Source: Candidatus Melainabacteria bacterium
Lineage (GTDB): Bacteria; Cyanobacteriota; Vampirovibrionia; Obscuribacterales; Obscuribacteraceae
Direction of reading: 5' to 3'
Assembly: GCA_023250095.1 (NCBI GenBank)
Contig: JAHFBI010000008.1
Coordinates: 1-38,879, forward strand
DNA: 38,879 bases
Positions 32,409 through 38,879 of this stretch are shown here, piece by piece (position 1 is the first letter of the stretch; the number at the start of each line of letters is the position of its first letter). The translations under genes were made by a program, and so were the position numbers. The notes beneath the pieces are model-generated. The model was not told the DNA's origin and ran no database searches. It worked only from the letters and a program-made list of their open reading frames with translations.

Positions 32409-33224
32409 TCATGCGCTCCGGCAGACTGCGTTGCCAGACGTGTCGCCCGGCTTGGCCTGCCCGAGAGAAAGACACTCAGACAAAAACTGGCAGCGCTTGC
32501 AGAGGGCGTTGCGCTGGGGAGCATAGTCACCTGGATCTTTCATTTCCTCCACAGTCGACAAAAGCTCCGGCCAGTGCAACCTGTATGCGGACTCATCAAG
32601 CTCTATGCCGGTGGTAACAAAAGAGTCCGGCTTGACCTGGCAGTATGTGACCATCAACTTGTCGAACTGCCACCGGCTGCGCAAGCGCTCTGCCAGGAAC
32701 TGTTTGACCAGAAGAGCCGGCGACGGCCAGGCAGGATCGAAAGGGCGAAGCGCGTGCATGTGGTAATCCACGAACTCCAACATTTTCTTTTCCGGATGCC
32801 AGTAGATGAGATCGAAAGTGTCTTCGAGATAGACGCGAGATTGCGGAATACGCGCCCGCACTTTCAAATTCACAGCGGCTATCTGCACCTTCTCCGGACA
32901 GTAAGGCTTGAGAATGTAATTGGTCAGTACTCTGTAGACAAAGCGAAAAGCCTGAATATTTTCCTCCTGGGCGCTGGAATGGGCATCAAGACTGAGCCTG
33001 TCGGAAGGCCAGTGAGCGCCAAGAAATTTCTGAACTTGCTGAATATTGCCAATGCGTCCACGGTTGATTTCTGCCAGTGCCCTCAAGATAAATCGCTTAG
33101 TGACAACCGAGGTCTTGCCCCTTACCGGAGGCGACTGTCCAGGGCTGACAAAAGCCATTTCGTAAGCTCGCCGGCATACCCGGAAGGTCTCGATCATGGG
33201 GGGAGTGAACAAGGTGCGGTCCAT
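32409..33224 (-). CDS. PD-(D/E)XK superfamily protein with Cys4 Fe-S motif (RecB/Cas4/AddB-like)
   Basis: Four Cys match the Fe-S cluster pattern of AddB/Cas4-type nucleases: Cys17 (TFRVCRRAYE) near the N-terminus and CxxCx5C at Cys242, Cys245, Cys251 (LCKRCQFLSEC). The nuclease core shows Asp138 (DTFDLIYW) and Asp153 in EFVDYHMHA, but the Lys expected two residues after the second Asp is His155. So the fold is supported while activity is doubtful. The ATG at 33224 follows AGGGGG by about 10 nt. No cas genes or CRISPR repeats are in the window, so it is not a CRISPR Cas4 by context. It is the first gene of the long minus-strand block. Confidence 0.78.
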   Translation of the reverse strand: MDRTLFTPPMIETFRVCRRAYEMAFVSPGQSPPVRGKTSVVTKRFILRALAEINRGRIGNIQQVQKFLGAHWPSDRLSLDAHSSAQEENIQAFRFVYRVLTNYILKPYCPEKVQIAAVNLKVRARIPQSRVYLEDTFDLIYWHPEKKMLEFVDYHMHALRPFDPAWPSPALLVKQFLAERLRSRWQFDKLMVTYCQVKPDSFVTTGIELDESAYRLHWPELLSTVEEMKDPGDYAPQRNALCKRCQFLSECLSLGQAKPGDTSGNAVCRSA

Positions 33225-33617
33225 AGGCGTAACCCCCTTACTGAAATACCCATACTTTTGTATGTCATACTAATATATAGCATGACAACCGGCCCAGTCA
33301 ATTTAAATGTCTGGCAAAAGCAGAAAATAATCCGCCCTCAATTAAATTATTCCCGCGCCCGATCTTTCGAAACCGGCTTGACATCAAGCTTTCAGCGATA
33401 CGTCCCGCATACGCTATCGATGCGACCCGCATATCCAGTAGGCTTTAGCCGGTCTTCCTGCCTGACCCCAACGACGAGCCTGCCAAAACCAGGCGCACGG
33501 AGATAAGTCGGCTAGCATATATAAGGATGCCGACCCAGTTTTGCAGGATAATGGACGGGCGCGGCAGACCACGGGGCTCCGCTTTCTATCTCAATCAATG
33601 TCTTGTTCTGACTTAGA
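33225..33617. other. 393-bp divergent intergenic region
   Basis: It separates the nuclease-like gene (minus) from xseA (plus). An AT-rich patch at 33258-33290 has the inverted repeat TGTCAT (33263-33268) / ATGACA (33282-33287), a likely promoter or operator for the minus-strand gene. A perfect TTGACA (33378-33383) lies on the plus strand but has no good -10 at 16-18 nt; TATATA at 33518 is another plus-strand AT-rich site. No gene is seen. Confidence 0.55.
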
Positions 33618-34871
33618 GTGCATACGCTAAAAACCAGCCGTCCATATGCCGTACAAACAATATCCGAACTGACAGCCCGGATACGTCTTCTTCTTGAAGA
33701 CAGCTTCGATCAGATTGCCGTCATCGGCGAGATCAGCAATGCCAAAATCTACAATTCGGGACACTGGTATTTTTCGCTCAAAGACGAGGACGCAACCCTG
33801 CCCTGTGTTTGCTTCAAGAACGCCAATGCCTCCATCAAATTCGACTTGCAGGACGGACTTATGGTCGTGGCTCGCGGCAAACTCTCCGTCTACCCTCCCC
33901 GCGGCGGATACCAGATGGTTGTCACTTCCCTGGAACCTGTCGGGATAGGCGACTGGCAACTGGCTTTCGAACAACTGAAAGAGAAACTGGGAAAAGAAGG
34001 TCTGCTCGATGTCGCACGAAAAAGACCGATTCCCCTCATGCCCAGAAAAATCGGCGTAGTAACCAGCGCATCCGCAGCAGCTCTGGCTGATATCCTCACT
34101 GCCTTGAAGCGCCGCAACCGCAACGTGCAAGTAGTGATCGCGCCAACGAAAGTACAAGGAGAAGGCAGTGCCGAAGAAATTGCCGGGGCAATTAACGACA
34201 TTCAAAAGCTGGAGGACATCGACGTCATCATAGTCGCACGCGGCGGGGGCTCCATCGAGGACCTCTGGTCTTTTAACACAGAAGTCGTTGCCAGAGCGGT
34301 CGCTGCCGCCAAAGTTCCTGTCATTTCCGGCGTCGGGCACGAAACAGACGTCACTATCTGCGATCTTGTCGCCGACCTCCGCGCTCCAACCCCCACGGCG
34401 GCTGCGGAGCTGGTGGCACGCGGCAGTGTCGAGCTTGTCGAGCGCTGGTCCAATCTCAACCGGCTTCTTCTTTTAACTATCGAGCAGCGACTGTCAGCAG
34501 CCAGGCATATTCTCGAGCGTTTGAACCCGCGTCGGACTCTGGCGCGGCAGGAAGAAAAACTGAGCCGCTTGGCTCTTTTAGCTGCTGGACGGAAAGAAAG
34601 ATTGCTGGCAGCTGTCTTGCGGCTGCTCGCTGCAACCAGCCACCGATGGCAGCAGAATCGAGAGAAGCTCTTGACTCTAGGGCCGCAACAAACACTCAAT
34701 CGAGGCTTTGCCATCGTCCGCCGCCTTGACGGCACAATCATCTATGAAGGATCTCAAGTAAGCCCCGGAGACACACTCGAGATCCTCCTCAGGCACGGCA
34801 AACTGACCGTCACAGTCGACAGTTGCCAGGGAGACTGGCTCGAGGCTCTCCGGGAGCAGAGAAATAACTGA
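33618..34871 (+). CDS. xseA: Exodeoxyribonuclease VII large subunit
   Basis: XseA with XseB degrades single-stranded DNA from both ends in repair and recombination. The N-terminal OB fold (about residues 14-110) has AVIGEISNAKIYNSGHWYFS and VVARGKLSVYPPRGGYQ. The catalytic domain shows PRKIGVVTSASAAALADIL, IIVARGGGSIEDLWSFN and ISGVGHETDVTICDLVADLR; the coiled coil and C-terminal segment (GFAIVRRLDGTIIYEG) are complete. The GTG at 33618 is the first start after an in-frame stop and is needed for the OB fold, though no clear ribosome binding site precedes it. Length of 417 is normal. Followed by xseB after 32 nt. Confidence 0.96.
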   Translation: MHTLKTSRPYAVQTISELTARIRLLLEDSFDQIAVIGEISNAKIYNSGHWYFSLKDEDATLPCVCFKNANASIKFDLQDGLMVVARGKLSVYPPRGGYQMVVTSLEPVGIGDWQLAFEQLKEKLGKEGLLDVARKRPIPLMPRKIGVVTSASAAALADILTALKRRNRNVQVVIAPTKVQGEGSAEEIAGAINDIQKLEDIDVIIVARGGGSIEDLWSFNTEVVARAVAAAKVPVISGVGHETDVTICDLVADLRAPTPTAAAELVARGSVELVERWSNLNRLLLLTIEQRLSAARHILERLNPRRTLARQEEKLSRLALLAAGRKERLLAAVLRLLAATSHRWQQNREKLLTLGPQQTLNRGFAIVRRLDGTIIYEGSQVSPGDTLEILLRHGKLTVTVDSCQGDWLEALREQRNN

Positions 34872-34903
34872 CAAATTTATTCATGCAGGAAGGAATGAGA
34901 ACA

Positions 34904-35146
34904 ATGGCAGACACACCCCGGACACAAGATTTTGAGACGACTCTTTCGGAGCTGGAGAAAGTCGTCACCGACCTGGAAGGCGAGCTGAAATTGGAGCAGG
35001 CGCTTCAGCTTTTCGAGCGTGGCATGACCCTCTCGCAAGAGTGCGAGAAATTCCTGAAATCAGCCCAGCAAAAAATTGAAATCCTGAAGAAGCTGGGCAA
35101 TGGTTCTGTTGATACAGAACCATTCTCAGAAACAAGTGATCTTTGA
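34904..35146 (+). CDS. xseB: Exodeoxyribonuclease VII small subunit
   Basis: XseB subunits bind the XseA coiled coil and complete exonuclease VII. The 80-residue protein has the family pattern FETTLSELEKVVTDLEGEL, LEQALQLFERGMTL and CEKFLKSAQQKIEIL. Three ATGs are in frame (34883, 34895, 34904); the last is preferred because GGAAGGA ends 9 nt before it. The last codons include a perfect 10-bp hairpin (35099-35124). Co-transcription with xseA is likely from spacing. Confidence 0.95.
   Translation: MADTPRTQDFETTLSELEKVVTDLEGELKLEQALQLFERGMTLSQECEKFLKSAQQKIEILKKLGNGSVDTEPFSETSDL
35099..35124 (+). terminator. 10-bp hairpin inside the end of xseB
   Basis: AATGGTTCTG (35099-35108) and CAGAACCATT (35115-35124) are exact complements around the loop TTGATA, ending 22 nt before the last base of xseB. 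No U-run follows. It may mark the 3' end of the xse mRNA or protect it from decay. Confidence 0.5.
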
Positions 35147-35214
35147 GCGTAGCTTCCGGGCTACACAGCTTATCTGGCCTGCGTTTCAAGACTTGCAGTC
35201 TCCAGTGAGCTACC

Positions 35215-35243
35215 TTGACATATCCGCCACCTTAACTTAAACT
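35215..35243 (+). promoter_or_regulatory. Sigma70-type promoter of the TadG-like gene
   Basis: TTGACA (35215-35220) matches the -35 consensus exactly and is followed after 17 nt by TAAACT (35238-35243), 4 of 6 to the -10 consensus. Predicted start near 35250 gives a leader of about 165 nt that contains the perfect small hairpin ATGAGA/TCTCAT (35264-35279). Confidence 0.6.
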
Positions 35244-35414
35244 AATTTAATAGACGCCTTACCATGAGATTGCTCTCATACAAACAGCTGGTTCCTTCTT
35301 TCCGCAGAGAAGATGACCACTGCCCAAGTAAGGCAGGATTCACGTTTGAGCGTCCTGACAAGGCTTTGGCAATTATAAGCAGCGGTTAATCGAGCGGACA
35401 GAGGATAACCAGTT

Positions 35415-38198
35415 ATGTTTTCAAAATCAGGGGTGGACAGGGTATCTCGAATGGGTTCAAGGCTGCAGCGGCGGCCAGGAAAAAGTGCAAGAGGAGTCAA
35501 GGGCAATACGCTTGTCCTCGTATCGGCCATCACGATAGGACTGTTGATTGCCATCGTGCTTTTTGCGCTCAACTACGGGCGCCTGTTAGGGGGAAGCACA
35601 GAGCACCTTACAGCTATCGAAGCTGCCAGCCTGGCTGCAGCTCAAGATCTCTCCCGCGTAGTCATAAACGACGACTATTACGGCTATATCAGCCTGAGCG
35701 ACTATCCGCCCATCGGGCTGGGGACAAAGGCTGCTGACAAAGAGCCGCTTCCTGTGCTCAGCATAAACACTGTACTGGCCACAGCGCGCCTGGACATGAT
35801 TATTGCCCAGAATGTCAAAGACCAGACCGGCGACTCCACAGTCTTCACCCTGGCAAAAGCAGATGTCGCCAAAGCCCGGGCTGCAGCAAATAGCCTCAAT
35901 GCCACGCTCGCCTCCGTCCTCAACGGCGGCACAGCCAAAGATCTCGACGGCAATACGGTCGACCCGCTTGCGCACGCGCAAAAGGTCTATCAGTCCAACC
36001 TGACCAAGTTGACCGGCGGAGACGTGGTAGTAAATTCATTCAAACTCAGCCTAGGATATCTGGAGAATGGCAGCACCACTTTGACCGACCTGCCGAAACC
36101 GGACAACCAGGCACAGGTAAGCCCGGACCAGCAGCTAGATGGACACTATAAAGCTTTTGTCAGCGTCCCAGCTTGCGGTGAAGACTTTTATTTTGCCGGC
36201 ATTGCCAGGCAACCTTCTCTGGTCGATGCCAGGCAGTTTCGCGATCCAGACAGCAAACGCGCTTGCTCCATAGTGAAAGCAGAAGCCGACCACACAATCA
36301 CCGCCTCGCTCAGCCAGGGGGATAACGGAGAGCAAGTATCGCATCCTGTGCATTCAATCGCATGTGCTCAACCTTCGGGCAATACGGATATGAGCCCGCC
36401 TGGCGTCCTGACACTAGGCTTCCCGAACGGGCTGGTTCCTGGAATTAACTCCATCAAAGACATATTCTCAAACGGCGACCTGAACACCAACACAAGCAAA
36501 GTTTTCACAGCTCAAGGCGGCGACTGGCCCTCGACTTTCCCGGGCGATCCCAGCACTTCTTTGCTCGCCCCTGGCAATATCCCCGGTATCTCCAATCCGC
36601 CTTCCGTCACGCAAACTTTTGGTACAGGTTTCTTCCACTGGTTGCGTGCTGCCCGCACTCGCCCGAAAATCTCGGCCATAGACTCAATGCTCACTCAAAA
36701 CTTTTCGGCAATTCCTGATGACGGCTCCCAGGTTTATTGCGCCCAGGTTTTCCCCTTCTGCCCGCCGGCTTTTGCCAAGAAACCGGATAATCAGGGCAAC
36801 ACAGCGGGCGGCAACGACTTTGCCGTGATGGCTCCAACCTCGCAAGCGGACAGAGATGCCGCCTGGCTGGCCGGAGGCGCCGATGCGAAGTCTTCGTACT
36901 GGAGTGTAGCAGCCAACCTGGATGTCTCGCACGTAGCACCCCCGAATTCACCGGCCCTCGAGCTGGCAGATGACGGGAGCCTGCGCTCCGGCGGCAAAGA
37001 TATAACGCTTGCCGATGTGCAAGCTTTCCAGAACGCGCTCAGCGCAAGCAATACTGCTGCCCTGGCTACGCTTGCCGCAGCCAACAAAGCAGCCTCGGTC
37101 GCCACTACACTTACCGAAACAACAAATGCCACCAACGCCATCACCAACGCTGCTCTTGTAGCAAGCCGCTCGCACGACATGGTCAACAACGAGCAATGGT
37201 TGACAGGCAAAGGGATTCAGGTGCTGCCAGACGGACGATTCAAAGTAAACGGCGACATCGTTACTTCCCACCCGATGCCCTCTGACGTAGCATCCATCCT
37301 GGGAGGAACAGCCAACAGCGGGGACATCAACAACACAAGCTGGACAGCAGACCCTGCCTCGTTCGACTTCTACAAGGGGAAAACAGCTCCCAACGACAAA
37401 GACAAGCAGGACGAACAAATCACAGCTGAAGCCGGCAAATATCTCTTCCTCTACGAATTTGACGCGACCGGCCAGGTTGTAAGTACCAACCTTTGCACAC
37501 TGCCTTTCCAGTACGTTCCTGTTTCTCATAACCAGATCTACACAGTATCTTATGATGCCATCAAGACACAGTCAGGCAAAGCGCCATTGCCTCTTACATG
37601 GGCAGCCACGATGCGTGATGAAACAGCCACAATCGGACTCAACCATGGAGGCATCCACGCCGGACAACCTATGCTCGGCGATCCGGCAGACTGGTGCCGC
37701 GTAGATACTTTCTTCAATACAGTCAACGGCAAAGGCTCCAAAAAGAGCTTCAAGAAGGACGACAATAAAGCCCGCAGCAAAGCCAAAGGCGACTATCTCG
37801 GCATCGATTCTCCAGTGAAAGGCTGGAGCGGACACGGCAACGGCTGGGCATACGGGAAGTGGAAGAGCAAAAAAGGCGGCGCTCTCACTCAGCAACCGCG
37901 CGCAGCATTCTTCTGCGGTGGTCTTTCTTGCGACTTCCAGATCCGCTCGCCCATGGCCATTCTGCCTGCGCCGTCTGGAGCGGCGGTGGTGCCGCCGGGC
38001 GGACTCGTAGGCGGACCGTCTCTGGGTCCTGCTTTCGCCAATATCGGCGGCGTCAATCTGCGCATCCCCAATACGTTCAACTACACAATCGGACCGGGAG
38101 CGAAGAGTTCTGACGATACAGGCGCTGCTCAGAGCCCCGGACCGGATACTCAAACTTCCACAAAGGTCCAGGCCCCGGTTCCCAACTCCTTGATCTGA
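35415..38198 (+). CDS. Large TadG-like secreted/pilus-associated protein
   Basis: A 927-residue protein. After a basic N-terminus (RRPGKSARGVKGN) comes one hydrophobic helix, residues about 31-52 (TLVLVSAITIGLLIAIVLFA), then LTAIEAASLAAAQDLSRVV, the pattern of TadE/TadG-like N-termini, where a helix is followed by an Ala-rich segment. The remaining 850 residues are Asn/Thr/Ser/Gly-rich and soluble, with few Cys, probably exported and beta-rich. The ATG at 35415 follows AGAGGA by 9 nt. No TadA/B/C, prepilin peptidase or other tad genes are near, so it may be an orphan minor component or an adhesin. The C-terminal Pro/Gly segment has no LPXTG or other anchor. Confidence 0.8.
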   Translation: MFSKSGVDRVSRMGSRLQRRPGKSARGVKGNTLVLVSAITIGLLIAIVLFALNYGRLLGGSTEHLTAIEAASLAAAQDLSRVVINDDYYGYISLSDYPPIGLGTKAADKEPLPVLSINTVLATARLDMIIAQNVKDQTGDSTVFTLAKADVAKARAAANSLNATLASVLNGGTAKDLDGNTVDPLAHAQKVYQSNLTKLTGGDVVVNSFKLSLGYLENGSTTLTDLPKPDNQAQVSPDQQLDGHYKAFVSVPACGEDFYFAGIARQPSLVDARQFRDPDSKRACSIVKAEADHTITASLSQGDNGEQVSHPVHSIACAQPSGNTDMSPPGVLTLGFPNGLVPGINSIKDIFSNGDLNTNTSKVFTAQGGDWPSTFPGDPSTSLLAPGNIPGISNPPSVTQTFGTGFFHWLRAARTRPKISAIDSMLTQNFSAIPDDGSQVYCAQVFPFCPPAFAKKPDNQGNTAGGNDFAVMAPTSQADRDAAWLAGGADAKSSYWSVAANLDVSHVAPPNSPALELADDGSLRSGGKDITLADVQAFQNALSASNTAALATLAAANKAASVATTLTETTNATNAITNAALVASRSHDMVNNEQWLTGKGIQVLPDGRFKVNGDIVTSHPMPSDVASILGGTANSGDINNTSWTADPASFDFYKGKTAPNDKDKQDEQITAEAGKYLFLYEFDATGQVVSTNLCTLPFQYVPVSHNQIYTVSYDAIKTQSGKAPLPLTWAATMRDETATIGLNHGGIHAGQPMLGDPADWCRVDTFFNTVNGKGSKKSFKKDDNKARSKAKGDYLGIDSPVKGWSGHGNGWAYGKWKSKKGGALTQQPRAAFFCGGLSCDFQIRSPMAILPAPSGAAVVPPGGLVGGPSLGPAFANIGGVNLRIPNTFNYTIGPGAKSSDDTGAAQSPGPDTQTSTKVQAPVPNSLI

Positions 38199-38201
38199 TT
38201 A

Positions 38202-38879
38202 TCAGCTCAAGCTTTGATTAACCCCTGCAGAGCCCTCGTCAATCGATGGGGGCTCTGCTTGTTCTGGCACCATGCCGGCATCTGCCACTGAAACTCGGAC
38301 ATGATCGAAGACGAAGCCAGCAAAAGACAATATCAGAAGACTTGTTCCTACATTCTCCAGCGTTTCCTCAAGAGTCATCGTGGCCTCGACCAGCCCCTCA
38401 GAATTGATCACACCGAGGACCTCAGCCCAGTGCCTCTGTACAGCCTCAGAACAACCTTGAAACCAGTCGAGACCGATGGAGGCAGCATACAATTCGGCAG
38501 CGACAATGCAATAAATGATGAGAGGCGGCCTGTAGTTGAGACGCTTAAAGAGAAAAGTTATGGAAGCCAGCCCCAGCCCGGCAAGCGGAAGGGCATAAAA
38601 AATAATCCAGGGCGAATCTTTCGGGCCCTGAGGAACCAGATGGGACAGTGTGTCCGACGCGTCCACCTGAGAGCGCAGATAGCTGCCCACAGTCTCATGG
38701 ATCTGCGCTACTTCATCGGCAGACGCGATAAAAAAGGCCAGGGCTATGATGAGCCACATAAAGGCAAAACGCCGCCAGCGCGGGATTCTCCTGTCGATAA
38801 AAAAAGCAGCTCCGGCAAAGCCAGCCACAAGAAACCACTCAAGGGAAGCCCACCAGGTAGGAACATTTCCTTCTGCCGC
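38202..38879 (-). CDS. Multi-pass membrane protein (start beyond window edge)
   Basis: The frame is open to the right edge (AAEGNVPTWWASLEWFL precedes the GTG at 38828), so the gene is 5'-truncated by the window. At least four hydrophobic segments are seen: EWFLVAGFAGAAFFI, FAFMWLIIALAFFIASA, IIFYALPLAGLGLASITFLF and PLIIYCIVAAELYAASIGLD, with another near TSLLILSFAGFVF. Conserved-looking polar residues occur after the second helix in ADEVAQIHETVG (Asp, Glu, His, Glu), which could line a site in the membrane. It is convergent with the TadG-like gene, only 3 bp between stops. The family is unknown to me. Confidence 0.72.
   Translation of the reverse strand, partial: AAEGNVPTWWASLEWFLVAGFAGAAFFIDRRIPRWRRFAFMWLIIALAFFIASADEVAQIHETVGSYLRSQVDASDTLSHLVPQGPKDSPWIIFYALPLAGLGLASITFLFKRLNYRPPLIIYCIVAAELYAASIGLDWFQGCSEAVQRHWAEVLGVINSEGLVEATMTLEETLENVGTSLLILSFAGFVFDHVRVSVADAGMVPEQAEPPSIDEGSAGVNQSLS
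38227..38258 (+). terminator. Hairpin after the TadG-like gene
   Basis: GCAGAGCCC (38227-38235) and GGGCTCTGC (38250-38258) form a perfect 9-bp stem with a 14-nt loop, 28 nt past the TadG-like stop and followed by TTGTTCT. It lies inside the 3' end of the convergent membrane protein gene. Confidence 0.45.

Noticed and set aside
32205-33506. 433-codon plus-strand open frame
   Set aside because: Antisense to the Fe-S nuclease-like gene and part of the ferritin-like gene, both supported by motifs and ribosome binding sites.

Overview
The window looks like a chromosomal segment of a GC-rich, non-photosynthetic bacterium. It has no phage, transposase or tRNA/rRNA content. Several traits suggest a deep-branching Cyanobacteriota-related lineage such as Obscuribacterales (Melainabacteria/Vampirovibrionia): the plsX-fabH-fabD order, the split glycyl-tRNA synthetase alpha subunit, a thioredoxin-reductase-like ferredoxin-NADP reductase, and very large Gly/Ala/Pro-rich proteins of unknown function. 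That placement is inference from gene content and protein style; nothing in the window proves it.

Layout. (1) 1-4.2 kb, plus strand: a lipid/fatty-acid operon plsX (5' end cut by the window) - fabH - fabD with overlapping genes, then a small two-helix membrane protein and a zinc-ribbon protein. (2) 4.3-9.8 kb: a 1286-residue minus-strand protein with a candidate papain/C39-like Cys-His-Asp triad, a small plus-strand hypothetical gene, and glyQ on the minus strand. (3) 10.0-17.5 kb, plus strand: a MoxR ATPase - DUF58 - transglutaminase module, then an AAA+ ATPase with an N-terminal winged helix, and a TonB/TolA-like protein whose proposed start lies inside a 30-bp near-perfect palindrome. (4) 17.6-33.2 kb, all minus strand: in transcription order a PD-(D/E)XK/Fe-S nuclease-like protein, a ferritin-like protein, a coiled-coil protein, a His-rich membrane protein, ferredoxin-NADP reductase, dcd, two tandem paralogous giant proteins separated by a 101-bp tandem repeat, ComEC, a secreted alpha/beta hydrolase, and an orphan AbiEi/DUF6088-like antitoxin. 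(5) 33.6-38.2 kb, plus strand: xseA-xseB, then a 927-residue TadG-like protein behind a good sigma70-type promoter. (6) The right edge holds a truncated minus-strand membrane protein.

How they relate. plsX/fabH/fabD feed membrane lipid synthesis. ComEC (DNA uptake), exonuclease VII, the RecB-like Fe-S nuclease relative and dcd form a loose DNA/nucleotide-processing group, and the TadG-like protein points to surface structures, but their co-occurrence here need not mean a joint pathway. The most novel material is the tandem pair of giant paralogs (22.1-28.0 kb) with the intervening minisatellite, and the 1286-residue putative cysteine-peptidase protein. Several perfect hairpins lie at or inside the 3' ends of genes without a clear U-tract.
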